From Pseudomonas putida (GTDB taxonomy: Bacteria > Pseudomonadota > Gammaproteobacteria > Pseudomonadales > Pseudomonadaceae): a DNA stretch of 64,000 nt. Of this stretch, positions 8,788 to 17,534 are shown piece after piece (the first letter of the stretch is position 1; each line of letters begins with the position of its first letter). A program made the translations under genes and the position numbers. The stretch is taken from NCBI RefSeq assembly GCF_002906855.1, contig NZ_MINI01000038.1:1302001-1366000 (forward strand), in the 5' to 3' direction. The notes beneath the pieces were generated by a model. That model saw only the letters and a program-made list of their open reading frames with translations. It searched no databases and had not been told where the DNA came from.

Positions 8788-9471
8788 ATGGAACAGCCAG
8801 TCGGCCAGCCGGCCTACGTCCTGCACAGCCGCGCCTACAAGGAAACCAGTGCTCTGGTGGACTTCTTCACCCCGCAGGGCCGCCTGCGTGCGGTGCTGCG
8901 GCGTGCGCGCGGCAAGGGTGGCAGCCTGGTGCGGCCGTTCGTTCCGCTGGAAGTGGAGTTGTTCGGTAAAGGTGAGCTGAAGAACGTCAGGCGCCTGGAC
9001 AGTGTGGGTATTGCAGCATGGCTGCATGGCGACGCGCTGTTCAGCGGCCTATACCTCAACGAACTGCTGATGCGCCTGCTCCCCGCCGAGGCGCCGCAGC
9101 CCGAACTGTTCGAGCACTACGCCCTGACCCTGCAGGCCTTGGTCGCGGGAAGACCTTTGGAACCCCTTTTGCGCTCCTTCGAGTGGCGGCTGCTTGAGGA
9201 CCTGGGCTACACCTTTTCACTCAGCCACGACGTCAACGACGACCCGATCGAAGCGGACGGACTGTACCGCCTGCGGGTCGATGCCGGCCTCGAACGCGTG
9301 TACCTGGCCCAACCTGGTCTGTTCAACGGCACCGAGCTGCTGGCCCTGGCCCTGGCCGACTGGGATGCCCCCGGCGCCTTGCTGGCGGCCAAGCGCCTGA
9401 TGCGCCAGGCACTGGCAGTACACCTGGGGCCAAGACCGCTGGTCAGCCGGGAACTGTTTCGCAAGCGCTGA
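8788..9471 (+). CDS. recO: DNA repair protein RecO
   Basis: This 227-residue protein loads RecA onto SSB-coated DNA with RecR in the RecFOR pathway. The N-terminal OB fold is at about residues 1-80 (PAYVLHSRAYKETSALVDFFT). A helical domain follows. It lacks the zinc-finger cysteines of Gram-positive RecO, as expected for gammaproteobacteria. It lies 53 bases after era and just before pdxJ. Confidence 0.94.
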   Translation: MEQPVGQPAYVLHSRAYKETSALVDFFTPQGRLRAVLRRARGKGGSLVRPFVPLEVELFGKGELKNVRRLDSVGIAAWLHGDALFSGLYLNELLMRLLPAEAPQPELFEHYALTLQALVAGRPLEPLLRSFEWRLLEDLGYTFSLSHDVNDDPIEADGLYRLRVDAGLERVYLAQPGLFNGTELLALALADWDAPGALLAAKRLMRQALAVHLGPRPLVSRELFRKR

Positions 9472-9514
9472 GCACGTCGTATGCTGTGTGGCTCAAACTT
9501 CAGGAGAGCCTTTC

Positions 9515-10255
9515 GTGACTCACAGCAACCGCATGCTTCTTGGCGTCAACATCGACCACGTGGCGACCCTGCGCCAGGCCCGCGGCACCCGCTACCCGGA
9601 CCCGGTCAAGGCTGCGCTGGATGCCGAGGAAGCGGGCGCCGACGGTATTACCGTGCACCTGCGTGAAGACCGCCGGCATATCCAGGAGCGCGACGTGCTG
9701 GTGCTCAAGGACGTTCTGCAGACGCGCATGAACTTCGAAATGGGCATCACCGAAGAGATGATGGCCTTTGCCGAAAAGATCCGCCCGGCGCATATCTGCC
9801 TGGTCCCCGAGACCCGCCAGGAGCTGACCACCGAGGGTGGCCTGGACGTGGCCGGCCAGGAGGCGCGGATCAAGGCGGCGGTCGAACGCCTGTCGCGAAC
9901 CGGTGCTGAAGTGTCGCTGTTCATCGATGCCGACGAGCGGCAGATCGAGGCTTCGCGCCGTGTCGGCGCCCCAGCCGTCGAGCTGCACACCGGGCGTTAT
10001 GCCGATGCCGAAACACCGACCGAAGTGGCCGAGGAGCTGCAACGCATCGTCGATGGCGTGGCGTTTGGCGTGGGCCAGGGGCTGATCGTCAATGCCGGGC
10101 ATGGTCTGCATTACCACAACGTCGAGGCGGTTGCGGCGATCAAGGGCATCAATGAACTGAACATCGGCCATGCGCTGGTGGCGCATGCGCTGTTCGTCGG
10201 CTTCAAGGCTGCCGTGGCCGAGATGAAGGCGCTGATCGTCGCGGCTTCGCGATGA
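9515..10255 (+). CDS. pdxJ: Pyridoxine 5'-phosphate synthase PdxJ
   Basis: This 246-residue TIM-barrel enzyme condenses 3-amino-2-oxopropyl phosphate with deoxyxylulose 5-phosphate, the last ring-forming step of vitamin B6 synthesis. The N-terminal strand LLGVNIDHVATLRQAR, the EDRRHIQ segment and the loop VELHTGRYAD are family hallmarks. The frame extends to a GTG at 9488, but the GTG at 9515, preceded by CAGGAGAG, gives the usual start (MTHSNRMLLGVNIDH). It is the last gene of the rnc-era-recO-pdxJ run and is followed by a REP pair. Confidence 0.95.
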   Translation: MTHSNRMLLGVNIDHVATLRQARGTRYPDPVKAALDAEEAGADGITVHLREDRRHIQERDVLVLKDVLQTRMNFEMGITEEMMAFAEKIRPAHICLVPETRQELTTEGGLDVAGQEARIKAAVERLSRTGAEVSLFIDADERQIEASRRVGAPAVELHTGRYADAETPTEVAEELQRIVDGVAFGVGQGLIVNAGHGLHYHNVEAVAAIKGINELNIGHALVAHALFVGFKAAVAEMKALIVAASR

Positions 10256-10265
10256 CCTAGTGGTA

Positions 10266-10360
10266 CCTGTACCGGCCCTTTCGCGGGGCAAGCCCGCTCC
10301 TACAGGGGATTGCGTACCTCTGTAGGAGGGGGCTTGCCCCGCGAAAGGGCCGGTACAGGC
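10266..10360. repeat. Paired inverted REP element downstream of pdxJ
   Basis: A 39-base arm (about 10266-10304, cctgtaccggcc...gctcctaca) faces its near-perfect reverse complement (about 10321-10359) with one mismatch, separated by 16 bases. This is the typical P. putida REP pair found between genes. It sits between the convergent ends of pdxJ and the sensor kinase and could act as a bidirectional transcription end. Confidence 0.9.
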
Positions 10361-10365
10361 AACCT

Positions 10366-11748
10366 TCATTCAGCCTGAAACACCAAGGTAAACCGGGTCG
10401 GCCCTGAAAGGTTACTGCTGACCTCGACCCGCCCCCCATGCAACTGCATGATCGACTCCACGATCGCCAACCCCAACCCCGTCCCACCCTCCAGCCGCGA
10501 ACGCCCTGACCCTACCCGGTAAAAGCGCTCGAACAGTTGCGGCCAATGTTCTTCGGCAATCCCCGGCCCCTGATTCTCCACCCACATCAGCACTTCGCTG
10601 CCCTGACGCTCGATGCCCAGCTTCACTGCCTGCCCCTGAGGGCAATGCCGTATGGCATTGCTCAACAGGTTCGACAGCGCCCGCTGGAACATCAAGCGGT
10701 CCGCCAGCGCCGTCCCCCAGCCCTGCAAGCGCAGCTCGATACCCTTCAGCTCGGCACTGAAGGCAAACAACTCGCTTACCTGCGCAGCTTCCTCCGCCAA
10801 TGCCAGTGGCTTGAGCGCCACCTGCGCCTGTGGTTGGCTGACCTGGGCAAGGAACAGCATGTCGTTGATGATGCGATTGAGCCGGGTCAGCTCCTCGACG
10901 CTGTCTTCCAGCACTTCCCGGTAGTTCGCGCTATCACGCTCGCGGGCCAGGGTGACCTGGGCCTTGCCCATCAGGTTGCCCAGCGGGGTACGCAGTTCAT
11001 GGGCCAGGTCGTCGGAGAACTGCGACAGCTGGCGCACACCCTGATCCAGGCGGTCGAGCATCACATTGATACTGCGCGCCAGCTCTGCCAGCTCCAGTGG
11101 TAACCCGGTGGCGGGCAGGCGGTGTTGCAGGTCCTGGGTGGAAACCTGCCCAGCGATGCGGCGGAAGTGGCGCAGTGGCTTCAGGCCGCGTTGCATCAGC
11201 CACCAGGCGCCCGCGCCGATCAGCAGCAACAGCACGGGCAGGGCCAGCAGGGTGGAGTGCAGATAGGCCTGAAGCAGGGCATGGTCGTCGGCGCGGTTGA
11301 GCGACATCATCACCCGCACCGGGGTATCGTCACGCAGGCGCATCTGCCGGGTCACGGTGAGGATCTGGTTGCCGCTGCTGTCGCGCCATTCGTGGTAGTT
11401 CAGCCGTGCATCGGTAGGCAATTCGCCAACCCGGGACTCCAGCGCAGGGCCGAGACTGAGCAGGTGCGGATGGCGGCCCTCAAGGGCCAGTACGCTCAGG
11501 CTGAGGTTGTCGTGGCCCATCACCAGGTCGAGCAATGGATGGGCGCGGTTGCCCAGGTCCTCACTGCGCAAGTCGACCCGCAAGTTGTGCTCCACCTGCA
11601 ACATCTTGCGCGCCAGGTCCTTGCGGGCACGGCTGTCCAGTTCGTGGTCGAGGGCGAACACCGCCAGGCAGGCGAGCAGCAAGACCAGGGCGGCGCCCAT
11701 CAGGGTCATGCTCAGGCCCAGGCGCAGCGACAGGCTGGCCTGCTTCAA
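10366..11748 (-). CDS. Membrane sensor histidine kinase, heavy-metal (CopS/CzcS) type
   Basis: This 460-residue kinase has membrane segments at about residues 12-32 and 161-182 around a periplasmic sensor of about 130 residues. A HAMP region (RIAGQVSTQDLQHRLPATGLPLELAELARSINVMLDRL, read in parts) follows. The H-box FSDDLAHELRTPL and the ATPase motifs (NAIRHCP, ENQGPGI, GGTGLGLAIVESI) complete it. It overlaps the response regulator by 4 bases and is translated after it. The domain order fits the copper/silver/cadmium sensor family, but the ligand is not shown by the sequence. Confidence 0.85.
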   Translation of the reverse strand: MKQASLSLRLGLSMTLMGAALVLLLACLAVFALDHELDSRARKDLARKMLQVEHNLRVDLRSEDLGNRAHPLLDLVMGHDNLSLSVLALEGRHPHLLSLGPALESRVGELPTDARLNYHEWRDSSGNQILTVTRQMRLRDDTPVRVMMSLNRADDHALLQAYLHSTLLALPVLLLLIGAGAWWLMQRGLKPLRHFRRIAGQVSTQDLQHRLPATGLPLELAELARSINVMLDRLDQGVRQLSQFSDDLAHELRTPLGNLMGKAQVTLARERDSANYREVLEDSVEELTRLNRIINDMLFLAQVSQPQAQVALKPLALAEEAAQVSELFAFSAELKGIELRLQGWGTALADRLMFQRALSNLLSNAIRHCPQGQAVKLGIERQGSEVLMWVENQGPGIAEEHWPQLFERFYRVGSGRSRLEGGTGLGLAIVESIMQLHGGRVEVSSNLSGPTRFTLVFQAE

Positions 11749-12419
11749 ACGCGGGCCTCGAGGACATAACCGACGCCGCGCAGGGTATGGATCAGCTTGT
11801 CGTCAAACGGATCGTCGATCTTTGCCCGCAGGCGGCGGATCGAGACTTCGACGACATTGGTGTCGCAATCGAAATTCATGTCCCACACCAGCGAGATGAT
11901 CTGCGTGCGCGACAGCACCTCGCCGCTCTGGCGCATCAGCAGGTGGAGCAGGGCGAATTCCTTGGCGGTCAGGTCGATGCGCTTGCCGGCACGGTAGGCG
12001 CGGTGGCGGCTGGGGTCCAGCTCCAGGTCGGCGACGCGCAGGGTGCTCGGTTGCAGTTGCTGGTCGTTGCGGCGCAGCAGGCTGCGAATACGGGCCAGCA
12101 ACTCGGGGAATTCGAATGGTTTGAGCAGGTAGTCGTCAGCGCCCAGGTCCAGGCCTTTGACCCGGTCTGACAGGCGACCATGGGCGGTCAGCATCATGAT
12201 CCGCGTGGCCGACTCGGCGCGCAGGCGCTGCAGCACCGCCCAGCCGTCCAGTTCGGGCAGGTTGACGTCGAGGATGATCAGGTCGTAAGGCTGCTGGCGC
12301 GCCAGGTGCAAGCCATCGATGCCGGTGTGGGCGCAGTCGACCACGTAGCCGTTCTCGCGCAGGCCTTGTTGCAGGTAGTCGGCGGTACGCGGTTCGTCCT
12401 CGATAATCAGTAGGCGCAT
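11745..12419 (-). CDS. OmpR-family response regulator, CopR/CzcR type
   Basis: This 224-residue regulator has a receiver domain (about residues 1-115; phospho-acceptor in IILDVNLPELDGW near Asp51, conserved Lys in YLLKPFEF). A winged-helix DNA-binding domain covers about 130-222 (LTAKEFALLHLLMRQSGEVLSRTQI). It heads the two-gene operon with the sensor kinase and is divergent from the small secreted gene at 12661. The intervening 241 bases hold inverted and direct repeats that could be its operators. Confidence 0.88.
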   Translation of the reverse strand: MRLLIIEDEPRTADYLQQGLRENGYVVDCAHTGIDGLHLARQQPYDLIILDVNLPELDGWAVLQRLRAESATRIMMLTAHGRLSDRVKGLDLGADDYLLKPFEFPELLARIRSLLRRNDQQLQPSTLRVADLELDPSRHRAYRAGKRIDLTAKEFALLHLLMRQSGEVLSRTQIISLVWDMNFDCDTNVVEVSIRRLRAKIDDPFDDKLIHTLRGVGYVLEARV

Positions 12420-12520
12420 GGGCGGGCTCGGTAGGCTGGAAGGAGCAGGATTCTCAAGCCTGTAGGGGCTTCAGGGTCAAGCGGCAGGATGTTACGGCAT
12501 GCGAATGGCCTGTCGGCTTA

Positions 12521-12586
12521 GATAACGGATTTGTAATCCTGGCGTTATCTGGCTGTCTGCCAAGGCCACATTGCAAGACTGTAATG
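12521..12586. promoter_or_regulatory. Candidate operators between the response regulator and the PtrA-like gene
   Basis: GATAACG (12521-12527) is repeated in inverted form as CGTTATC (12543-12549). CATTGCA (12569-12575) and TGTAATG (12580-12586) form an imperfect palindrome around AGAC. TGTAAT occurs twice on the plus strand (12532-12537 and 12580-12585), 48 bases apart. Such repeats are typical of OmpR-family binding sites. Assignment to this regulator is inferred from position only. Confidence 0.4.
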
Positions 12587-12660
12587 CCCGCCTCACCTTG
12601 GCGTTAGCTGCCGATGGATACGATTGCCCTGTCTGATCGGTTATCAACGAGGCAAGCACG

Positions 12661-12864
12661 ATGAACCTGAGCAAATACCTGCTGCTGGCGACCCTCGCCC
12701 TGGGCAGCGCCAGTGTCTACGCCGAAGGCGGCGCCGAACGTTCCCAGCAGTTCTGGCAAGCATTCCGCCAGGATCAGGAGCGCCTGCACGGCGACAAGCA
12801 ACAGGCTGTCGCCGAGCGCGAACGCAAGGCGCAGGAGAAGGCCCGCGAGGTGGCCAAGGACTAA
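12661..12864 (+). CDS. Small secreted charged protein, PtrA-like
   Basis: This 67-residue protein has a clear signal peptide (MNLSKYLLLATLALGSASVYA). The mature part of about 45 residues is rich in Glu, Gln, Lys and Arg and predicted helical. It has no cysteine. Its size, leader and position, divergent from a CopRS-type two-component operon, recall PtrA of P. aeruginosa, a copper-induced periplasmic protein next to copRS. That is an inference; sequence similarity could not be tested. It has its own terminator at 12913-12936. Confidence 0.7.
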   Translation: MNLSKYLLLATLALGSASVYAEGGAERSQQFWQAFRQDQERLHGDKQQAVAERERKAQEKAREVAKD

Positions 12865-12912
12865 GGCAACAGCAGCTGTGCCGGCACTGCTCCCCGGCAC
12901 AGGTGTGATTCG

Positions 12913-12936
12913 GGCGTCCACATGGACGCCTTTTTT
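12913..12936 (+). terminator. Terminator of the small secreted gene
   Basis: GGCGTCC (12913-12919) and GGACGCC (12924-12930) form a 7-bp stem with an ACAT loop, followed by six T. It lies against the stop codon of the convergent cmoB. Confidence 0.88.
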
Positions 12937-13891
12937 ATTTGCGCGCCAGCAGGGTGGCGCGGCGCGGGGCGGGCAAGCCTTCGATGGTCTTGCTGTGGTC
13001 GTTCGGGTCGAGGAAGTCGCCCAGCGACTGATAGCGCATCCATTCGGTGCTGCGCTGTTCCTCGACGCTGGTGACGCTCACGTCGACGCAGCGCACATCG
13101 GTGAAACCGGCGCGGCGCAACCAGCGCTCCAGGGCCGGTACCGACGGCAGGTACCAGACGTTGCGCATCTGCGCGTAACGGTCTTCGGGCACCAGCACCT
13201 GGTTTTCGTCGCCCTCGATCACCAGGGTTTCCAGCACCAGTTCGCCGCCTTTGACCAGGCAGTCCTTGAGCGCCAGCAGGTGTTCGATGGGCGAGCGGCG
13301 GTGGTAGAACACGCCCATGGAGAACACGGTGTCGAAGCCTTCGAGGTTGGCCGGCAGCTCTTCCAAGGCGAACGGCAGGTGCCAGGCGGGCAGGTCGGGC
13401 AGGTATTGCTGCACAGCCTGGAACTGGCAGAAGAACAGCCAGTTGGGGTCGACGCCGATGACCATGTCGGCACCGGCACCGAGCATGCGCCACTGGTAGT
13501 AACCGTTGCCGCAGCCGACATCGAGCACGCGCTTGCCCTTGAGGTCGAGGTGCGGGCCGACCCGCGACCACTTCCAGTCCGAGCGCCATTCGGTATCGAC
13601 ATGCACGCCGAACAGGTCGAACGGCCCCTTGCGCCAGGGCGACAGGCCCATCAGCGCCTGGCGCATTTGCGCGCGGGTGGCGTCATCGCACGCGCAATCC
13701 AGGCGCAGGCCGTCGACCAGGTCGATTTCGCTGGGCTGCAGGGCTGGCAACGCGTCGAGCGCACCGCGCCAGCGGTCGAGGTCGCCGTGGCCTTTTTCCA
13801 GCTTGGCTTCCAGTTGTGCTTGCAGGCCCTGGGACCAGGAAGCCAGGGGCGTGCCCGCCAGGCGGCGGACGAGGGGGGACAGATCGATCAT
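12935..13891 (-). CDS. cmoB: tRNA U34 carboxymethyltransferase CmoB
   Basis: This 318-residue enzyme transfers a carboxymethyl group from carboxy-S-adenosylmethionine to 5-hydroxyuridine at tRNA position 34, giving cmo5U. The Rossmann motif VLDVGCGNGYYQWRMLG lies near the middle. The frame extends 14 codons upstream, but MIDLSPLVRRLAG is the family start and its ATG overlaps the cmoA stop in an ATGA junction. CmoA makes the cofactor, so the pair forms a complete short pathway. Confidence 0.95.
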   Translation of the reverse strand: MIDLSPLVRRLAGTPLASWSQGLQAQLEAKLEKGHGDLDRWRGALDALPALQPSEIDLVDGLRLDCACDDATRAQMRQALMGLSPWRKGPFDLFGVHVDTEWRSDWKWSRVGPHLDLKGKRVLDVGCGNGYYQWRMLGAGADMVIGVDPNWLFFCQFQAVQQYLPDLPAWHLPFALEELPANLEGFDTVFSMGVFYHRRSPIEHLLALKDCLVKGGELVLETLVIEGDENQVLVPEDRYAQMRNVWYLPSVPALERWLRRAGFTDVRCVDVSVTSVEEQRSTEWMRYQSLGDFLDPNDHSKTIEGLPAPRRATLLARK

Positions 13892-14631
13892 GGCAGGGCT
13901 ATCAGCGAGGTAAAGTTGAGGCATTGGAACCACGGCACCACCTTGGTGAAACCGGCCGCATGCAGGCGTTCCTTATGGGCTTGCAGGGTGTCGGGCTTCA
14001 TCACGTTCTCGATGGCGCTGCGTTTCTGGGCGATTTCCAGTTCGCTGTAGCCATTGGCCCGCTTGAAGTCCAGGTGCAGTTCGTTGAGCAGCGACTGCTC
14101 CTCGTCATCGGCGAAACGCAGTTTCTCCGAGAGGATCAGCGCGCCGCCGGGCAGCAGTGCCTGGCGGATCTGGCCGAGCAGCGCCAGACGTCGTTCAGGG
14201 GCGATGAACTGCAGGGTGAAGTTCATCGCCACCACCGAGGCCGGTTCGAAGGGCAGGGTGAGGATGTCGGCTTCCAGCACGTCGACCGGCAGCAGTTCCT
14301 GGAACATCGAATCCTGGGCGGTCAGGTACTGGCGGCAACGCTCGACCATGGCGGCGGAGTTGTCCACCGCGATCACCCGGCAGCCGTCGCTGCGCACATG
14401 GCGGCGCAGCGCCTGGGTGACGGCACCCAGGGAAGCGCCCAAGTCGTACAGCGCCGTGTTCGGCTGGGCGAAGCGCGCCGCCAGCACGCCGAGGTTTTCG
14501 ACGATGGTCGGATAACCGGGCACCGAGCGCTTGATCATGTCCGGGAACACGCGCACCACGTCTTCGTTGAACACGAAGTCGGGGACTTGCTCCAGAGGTT
14601 GGGCGAAAAGGCGGTCGGGTTGTTTGCTCAC
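13888..14631 (-). CDS. cmoA: Carboxy-S-adenosylmethionine synthase CmoA
   Basis: This 247-residue SAM-binding enzyme converts prephenate and SAM to carboxy-SAM, the donor used by CmoB. The motif LYDLGASLGAVTQALRRH marks the SAM site at about residues 60-77. The start is MSKQPDRLFAQPLEQVPDFVFNEDVVRVFPDMI (conserved, quoted in part), with VPDFVFNEDV as the hallmark. It precedes cmoB with a 4-base overlap. Confidence 0.95.
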   Translation of the reverse strand: MSKQPDRLFAQPLEQVPDFVFNEDVVRVFPDMIKRSVPGYPTIVENLGVLAARFAQPNTALYDLGASLGAVTQALRRHVRSDGCRVIAVDNSAAMVERCRQYLTAQDSMFQELLPVDVLEADILTLPFEPASVVAMNFTLQFIAPERRLALLGQIRQALLPGGALILSEKLRFADDEEQSLLNELHLDFKRANGYSELEIAQKRSAIENVMKPDTLQAHKERLHAAGFTKVVPWFQCLNFTSLIALP

Positions 14632-14720
14632 GGTGAATCCAGGCGGCTGACGATAGGCAGGGCCGGCATTCTAGCCAAACCGCGGCGTGGATGCATGGTT
14701 GGCTGACCAGCGCTCTGCGT

Positions 14721-15113
14721 TTAGTTGACCCGGATGGCGCAATCGAAGGTCTGTACCGGGCGCACTTCCGGAGCCCAGGGTTGCTGGTAGACCAGCACCA
14801 GGTGGCCTTCACCGGCAGTGCGGGCCTGGTAGCGCCAGGTCGAGATGCCCGAGCTGCCGACGATACCGGCGTCCTCGGGGGCACTGTAGACCTCAGGGCC
14901 CAGGCTTTGCAGCACGTTGGATGCAGGGTTCTGTACCAGCCAGCGGTAGCCGGTGGTGGGGTTGCTGGGCAGGGTCAGGGTGAGGCTCTGGCCGACCTGC
15001 AGGCGCTTGGGGCATTCGCTTTCGGCGTCCAGTTCGACGGTTTGTTTTGGCTGCTGGGCGCAGGCAGCGAGCAGGGCGAGGCTCAGGGGAACGAGCAGAC
15101 GAGATGCGGTCAT
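14721..15113 (-). CDS. Chagasin-type cysteine protease inhibitor (I42), lipoprotein
   Basis: This 130-residue protein has a lipoprotein signal (LLAAC, modified Cys18). The chagasin fold motifs are NPTTGY (about residues 50-55), a Gly-rich loop (GSSGIS) and a QPW loop in place of RPW. Family members block papain-like cysteine proteases. In bacteria the target is unknown; periplasmic defence against host or competitor proteases is a guess. It is a single gene between cmoA and lon-2. Confidence 0.85.
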   Translation of the reverse strand: MTASRLLVPLSLALLAACAQQPKQTVELDAESECPKRLQVGQSLTLTLPSNPTTGYRWLVQNPASNVLQSLGPEVYSAPEDAGIVGSSGISTWRYQARTAGEGHLVLVYQQPWAPEVRPVQTFDCAIRVN

Positions 15114-15181
15114 GGTGGCTCCGGAGGCTGGCGATGGCCTGAGGATACCCGATGCTGGTGGGGTTTTGTGTTGTCAGTGCT

Positions 15182-15213
15182 GGCCTCTTCGCGGGTTCAC
15201 CCGCGAAGAGGCC
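15182..15213. repeat. REP-like perfect palindrome downstream of lon-2
   Basis: GGCCTCTTCGCGGGT (15182-15196) and its exact complement (15199-15213) form a 15-bp stem with a two-base loop. It is the short P. putida intergenic palindrome type and lies just after the lon-2 stop codon, where it may end transcription. Confidence 0.85.
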
Positions 15214-15221
15214 GGTGCAGG

Positions 15222-17534
15222 TCAGAACAGGACTTTGGCCACGTCGGAGAAGCGCTTTGCGAAATGTACGGTCAGGCCTTCACGCAGGTAGTCCGGCAGT
15301 TCTTCGAAGTCCCCGCGGTTCGGCTCCGGCAGGATCAGCTCGAAGATCTTCTGCCGCCGCGCCGCGATCACTTTCTCGCGCACGCCGCCAATCGGCAGTA
15401 CCTGGCCGGTGAGGGTGAGCTCGCCAGTCATGGCCACGCCTTTTTTCGGCGCCTGGTCGCGGGCCAGCGACAGCAGCGCGCTGGCCATGGTGATACCGGC
15501 GCTTGGGCCGTCCTTGGGCGTGGCGCCTTCGGGTACATGCAGGTGAATGAACGCTTCGTTGAAGAAACCGGGGTCACCACCAAACTGCTTGAGGTTGGAG
15601 CTGACATAGCTGTAGGCGATTTCAGCGGATTCCTTCATCACATCACCCAGCTTGCCGGTGAGCTTGAAGCCGCGGTTCAGGGTGTGGATGCGCGTCGCCT
15701 CGATCGGCAGGGTCGCACCGCCCATGCTGGTCCAGGCAAGGCCGGTAATCACGCCTTTGCCAGATAGCACCTGCTCGCTGCGGAACACCGGCATGCCCAG
15801 GGCGGCCTCCAAGTCCTTGTTGCCGATCTTGAGCTTGGCGTCCGGGTCTTCCAGCAGCTTGACCACGGCCTTGCGCACCAGCTTGCCCAGCTGTTTTTCC
15901 AGCTGGCGCACCCCGGCTTCACGGGCGTAGCCCTCGATCACCGTGCGCAGGGCGCTATCGCTGATGCTCAGGCTGGCCTTGGCCACGCCGGCCTTTTCCA
16001 GCTGCTTGGGCCACAGGTGGCGCTTGGCGATGGCCAGCTTCTCTTCGGTGATGTAGCCGGACAGGCGGATCACCTCCATGCGGTCGAGCAGCGGCCCGGG
16101 GATCGAGTCCAGGGTGTTGGCCGTGCACACGAACAGCACCTTGGACAGGTCCAGGCGCAGGTCCAGATAGTGGTCGAGGAAATCGACGTTCTGCTCCGGG
16201 TCGAGGGTTTCCAGCAGCGCCGAGGCCGGGTCGCCCTGGTAGCTCTGGCCCATCTTGTCGATCTCGTCGAGCATGATCACCGGGTTCATCACCTCGACTT
16301 CCTTCAGCGCCTGCACCAGCTTGCCCGGCTGGGCGCCGATGTAGGTGCGGCGGTGGCCCTTGATCTCGGCCTCGTCGCGCATGCCACCGACGCTGAAGCG
16401 GTAGAACGGCCGGCCGAGGGATTCGGCGATGGACTTGCCGATGCTGGTCTTGCCCACCCCGGGCGGGCCCACCAGCAGCACGATCGAGCCGCTGATCTCG
16501 CCCTTCCAGGCGCCGACGGCGAGGAATTCGAGGATGCGCTCCTTGATGTCATCCAGGCCGGCGTGGTGTTGGTCGAGCACCTTGCGCGCATGCTTGAGGT
16601 CGAGCTTGTCCTTGCCGTACACGCCCCAGGGCAGGGCGGTGGCCCATTCCAGGTAATTGCGGGTGACGGCGTATTCGGGCGAACCGGTCTCGAGGATGGC
16701 CAGCTTGCCCATTTCTTCGTCGATGCGCTTTTGGGCCTGCTCGGGCAGTGTCTTGCCGGCAAGGCGCTGCTCGAACTGTTCGAGGTCGGCGCTGCGGTCG
16801 TCCTTGGTCAGGCCCAGCTCCTGCTGGATGACCTTGAGCTGCTCCTTGAGGAAGAACTCACGCTGGTGCTCGCCGATCTGCCGGTTGACCTCGGCGGAAA
16901 TCTCGTTTTGCAGGCGCGCGACCTCGACCTCCTTGCGCAGCATCGGCAGGACCTTTTCCATGCGCTTGAGCATGGGCACGCAGTCGAGCACTTCCTGCAG
17001 CTGGTTGCCGGTGGCGGAGGTGAGCGCGGCGGCGAAGTCGGTGAGTGGCGACGGGTCGTTGGGGCTGAAGCGGTTGAGGTAATTCTTCAGTTCTTCGCTG
17101 TACAGCGGGTTGAGCGGCAGCAGTTCCTTGATCGCATTGATCAGCGCCATGCCGTAGGCCTTGACCTCGTCGGTCGGCTCGGCCGGCTGGCGCGGATATT
17201 CGACCTCGACCAGGTACGGCGGGCGATGGTGCTTGAGCCAGGTGCGGATGCGCACCCGGGTCAGACCCTGGGCGACGAACTGCAATTTGCCGTTCTCGCG
17301 GCTGGCGTGGTGCACCTTGACCAGGGTGCCGTACTCCGGCAGGGCCGAGGTGTCGAAATGGCGGTGGTCTTCCGGCGGGGTGTCCATGAAGAACAGTGCC
17401 AGCGAGTGGTGCTCGGTCTTGGCTACCAGGTCGAGGGTTTCGGCCCAGGGTTCTTCGTTGACGATCACCGGCAGCACTTGCGCGGGGAAGAACGGGCGAT
17501 TGTGGATCGGGATCACGTAGACCTTGTGAGCCAT
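15222..17534 (-). CDS. lon: ATP-dependent Lon protease (Lon-2), N-terminally shortened
   Basis: This AAA+ serine protease degrades misfolded and regulatory proteins. From the ATG at 17534 it has 770 residues: LAN substrate domain from KVYVIPIHNRPFFP, Walker A GPPGVGKT, Walker B MLDEIDKMG, and the protease domain with Ser678 (KDGPSAG) and Lys721 (REKVIAA). Known P. putida Lon-2 proteins carry roughly 35 more residues before KVYVIPIHNRP and have their own leader. Here the gene joins the 3' part of gcd directly. The only starts are this ATG (MAHKVYV) or a TTG at 17546, both inside gcd coding sequence, with only a weak ribosome site. Expression would depend on gcd transcription. The catalytic body is intact. 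Confidence 0.9.
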   Translation of the reverse strand: MAHKVYVIPIHNRPFFPAQVLPVIVNEEPWAETLDLVAKTEHHSLALFFMDTPPEDHRHFDTSALPEYGTLVKVHHASRENGKLQFVAQGLTRVRIRTWLKHHRPPYLVEVEYPRQPAEPTDEVKAYGMALINAIKELLPLNPLYSEELKNYLNRFSPNDPSPLTDFAAALTSATGNQLQEVLDCVPMLKRMEKVLPMLRKEVEVARLQNEISAEVNRQIGEHQREFFLKEQLKVIQQELGLTKDDRSADLEQFEQRLAGKTLPEQAQKRIDEEMGKLAILETGSPEYAVTRNYLEWATALPWGVYGKDKLDLKHARKVLDQHHAGLDDIKERILEFLAVGAWKGEISGSIVLLVGPPGVGKTSIGKSIAESLGRPFYRFSVGGMRDEAEIKGHRRTYIGAQPGKLVQALKEVEVMNPVIMLDEIDKMGQSYQGDPASALLETLDPEQNVDFLDHYLDLRLDLSKVLFVCTANTLDSIPGPLLDRMEVIRLSGYITEEKLAIAKRHLWPKQLEKAGVAKASLSISDSALRTVIEGYAREAGVRQLEKQLGKLVRKAVVKLLEDPDAKLKIGNKDLEAALGMPVFRSEQVLSGKGVITGLAWTSMGGATLPIEATRIHTLNRGFKLTGKLGDVMKESAEIAYSYVSSNLKQFGGDPGFFNEAFIHLHVPEGATPKDGPSAGITMASALLSLARDQAPKKGVAMTGELTLTGQVLPIGGVREKVIAARRQKIFELILPEPNRGDFEELPDYLREGLTVHFAKRFSDVAKVLF

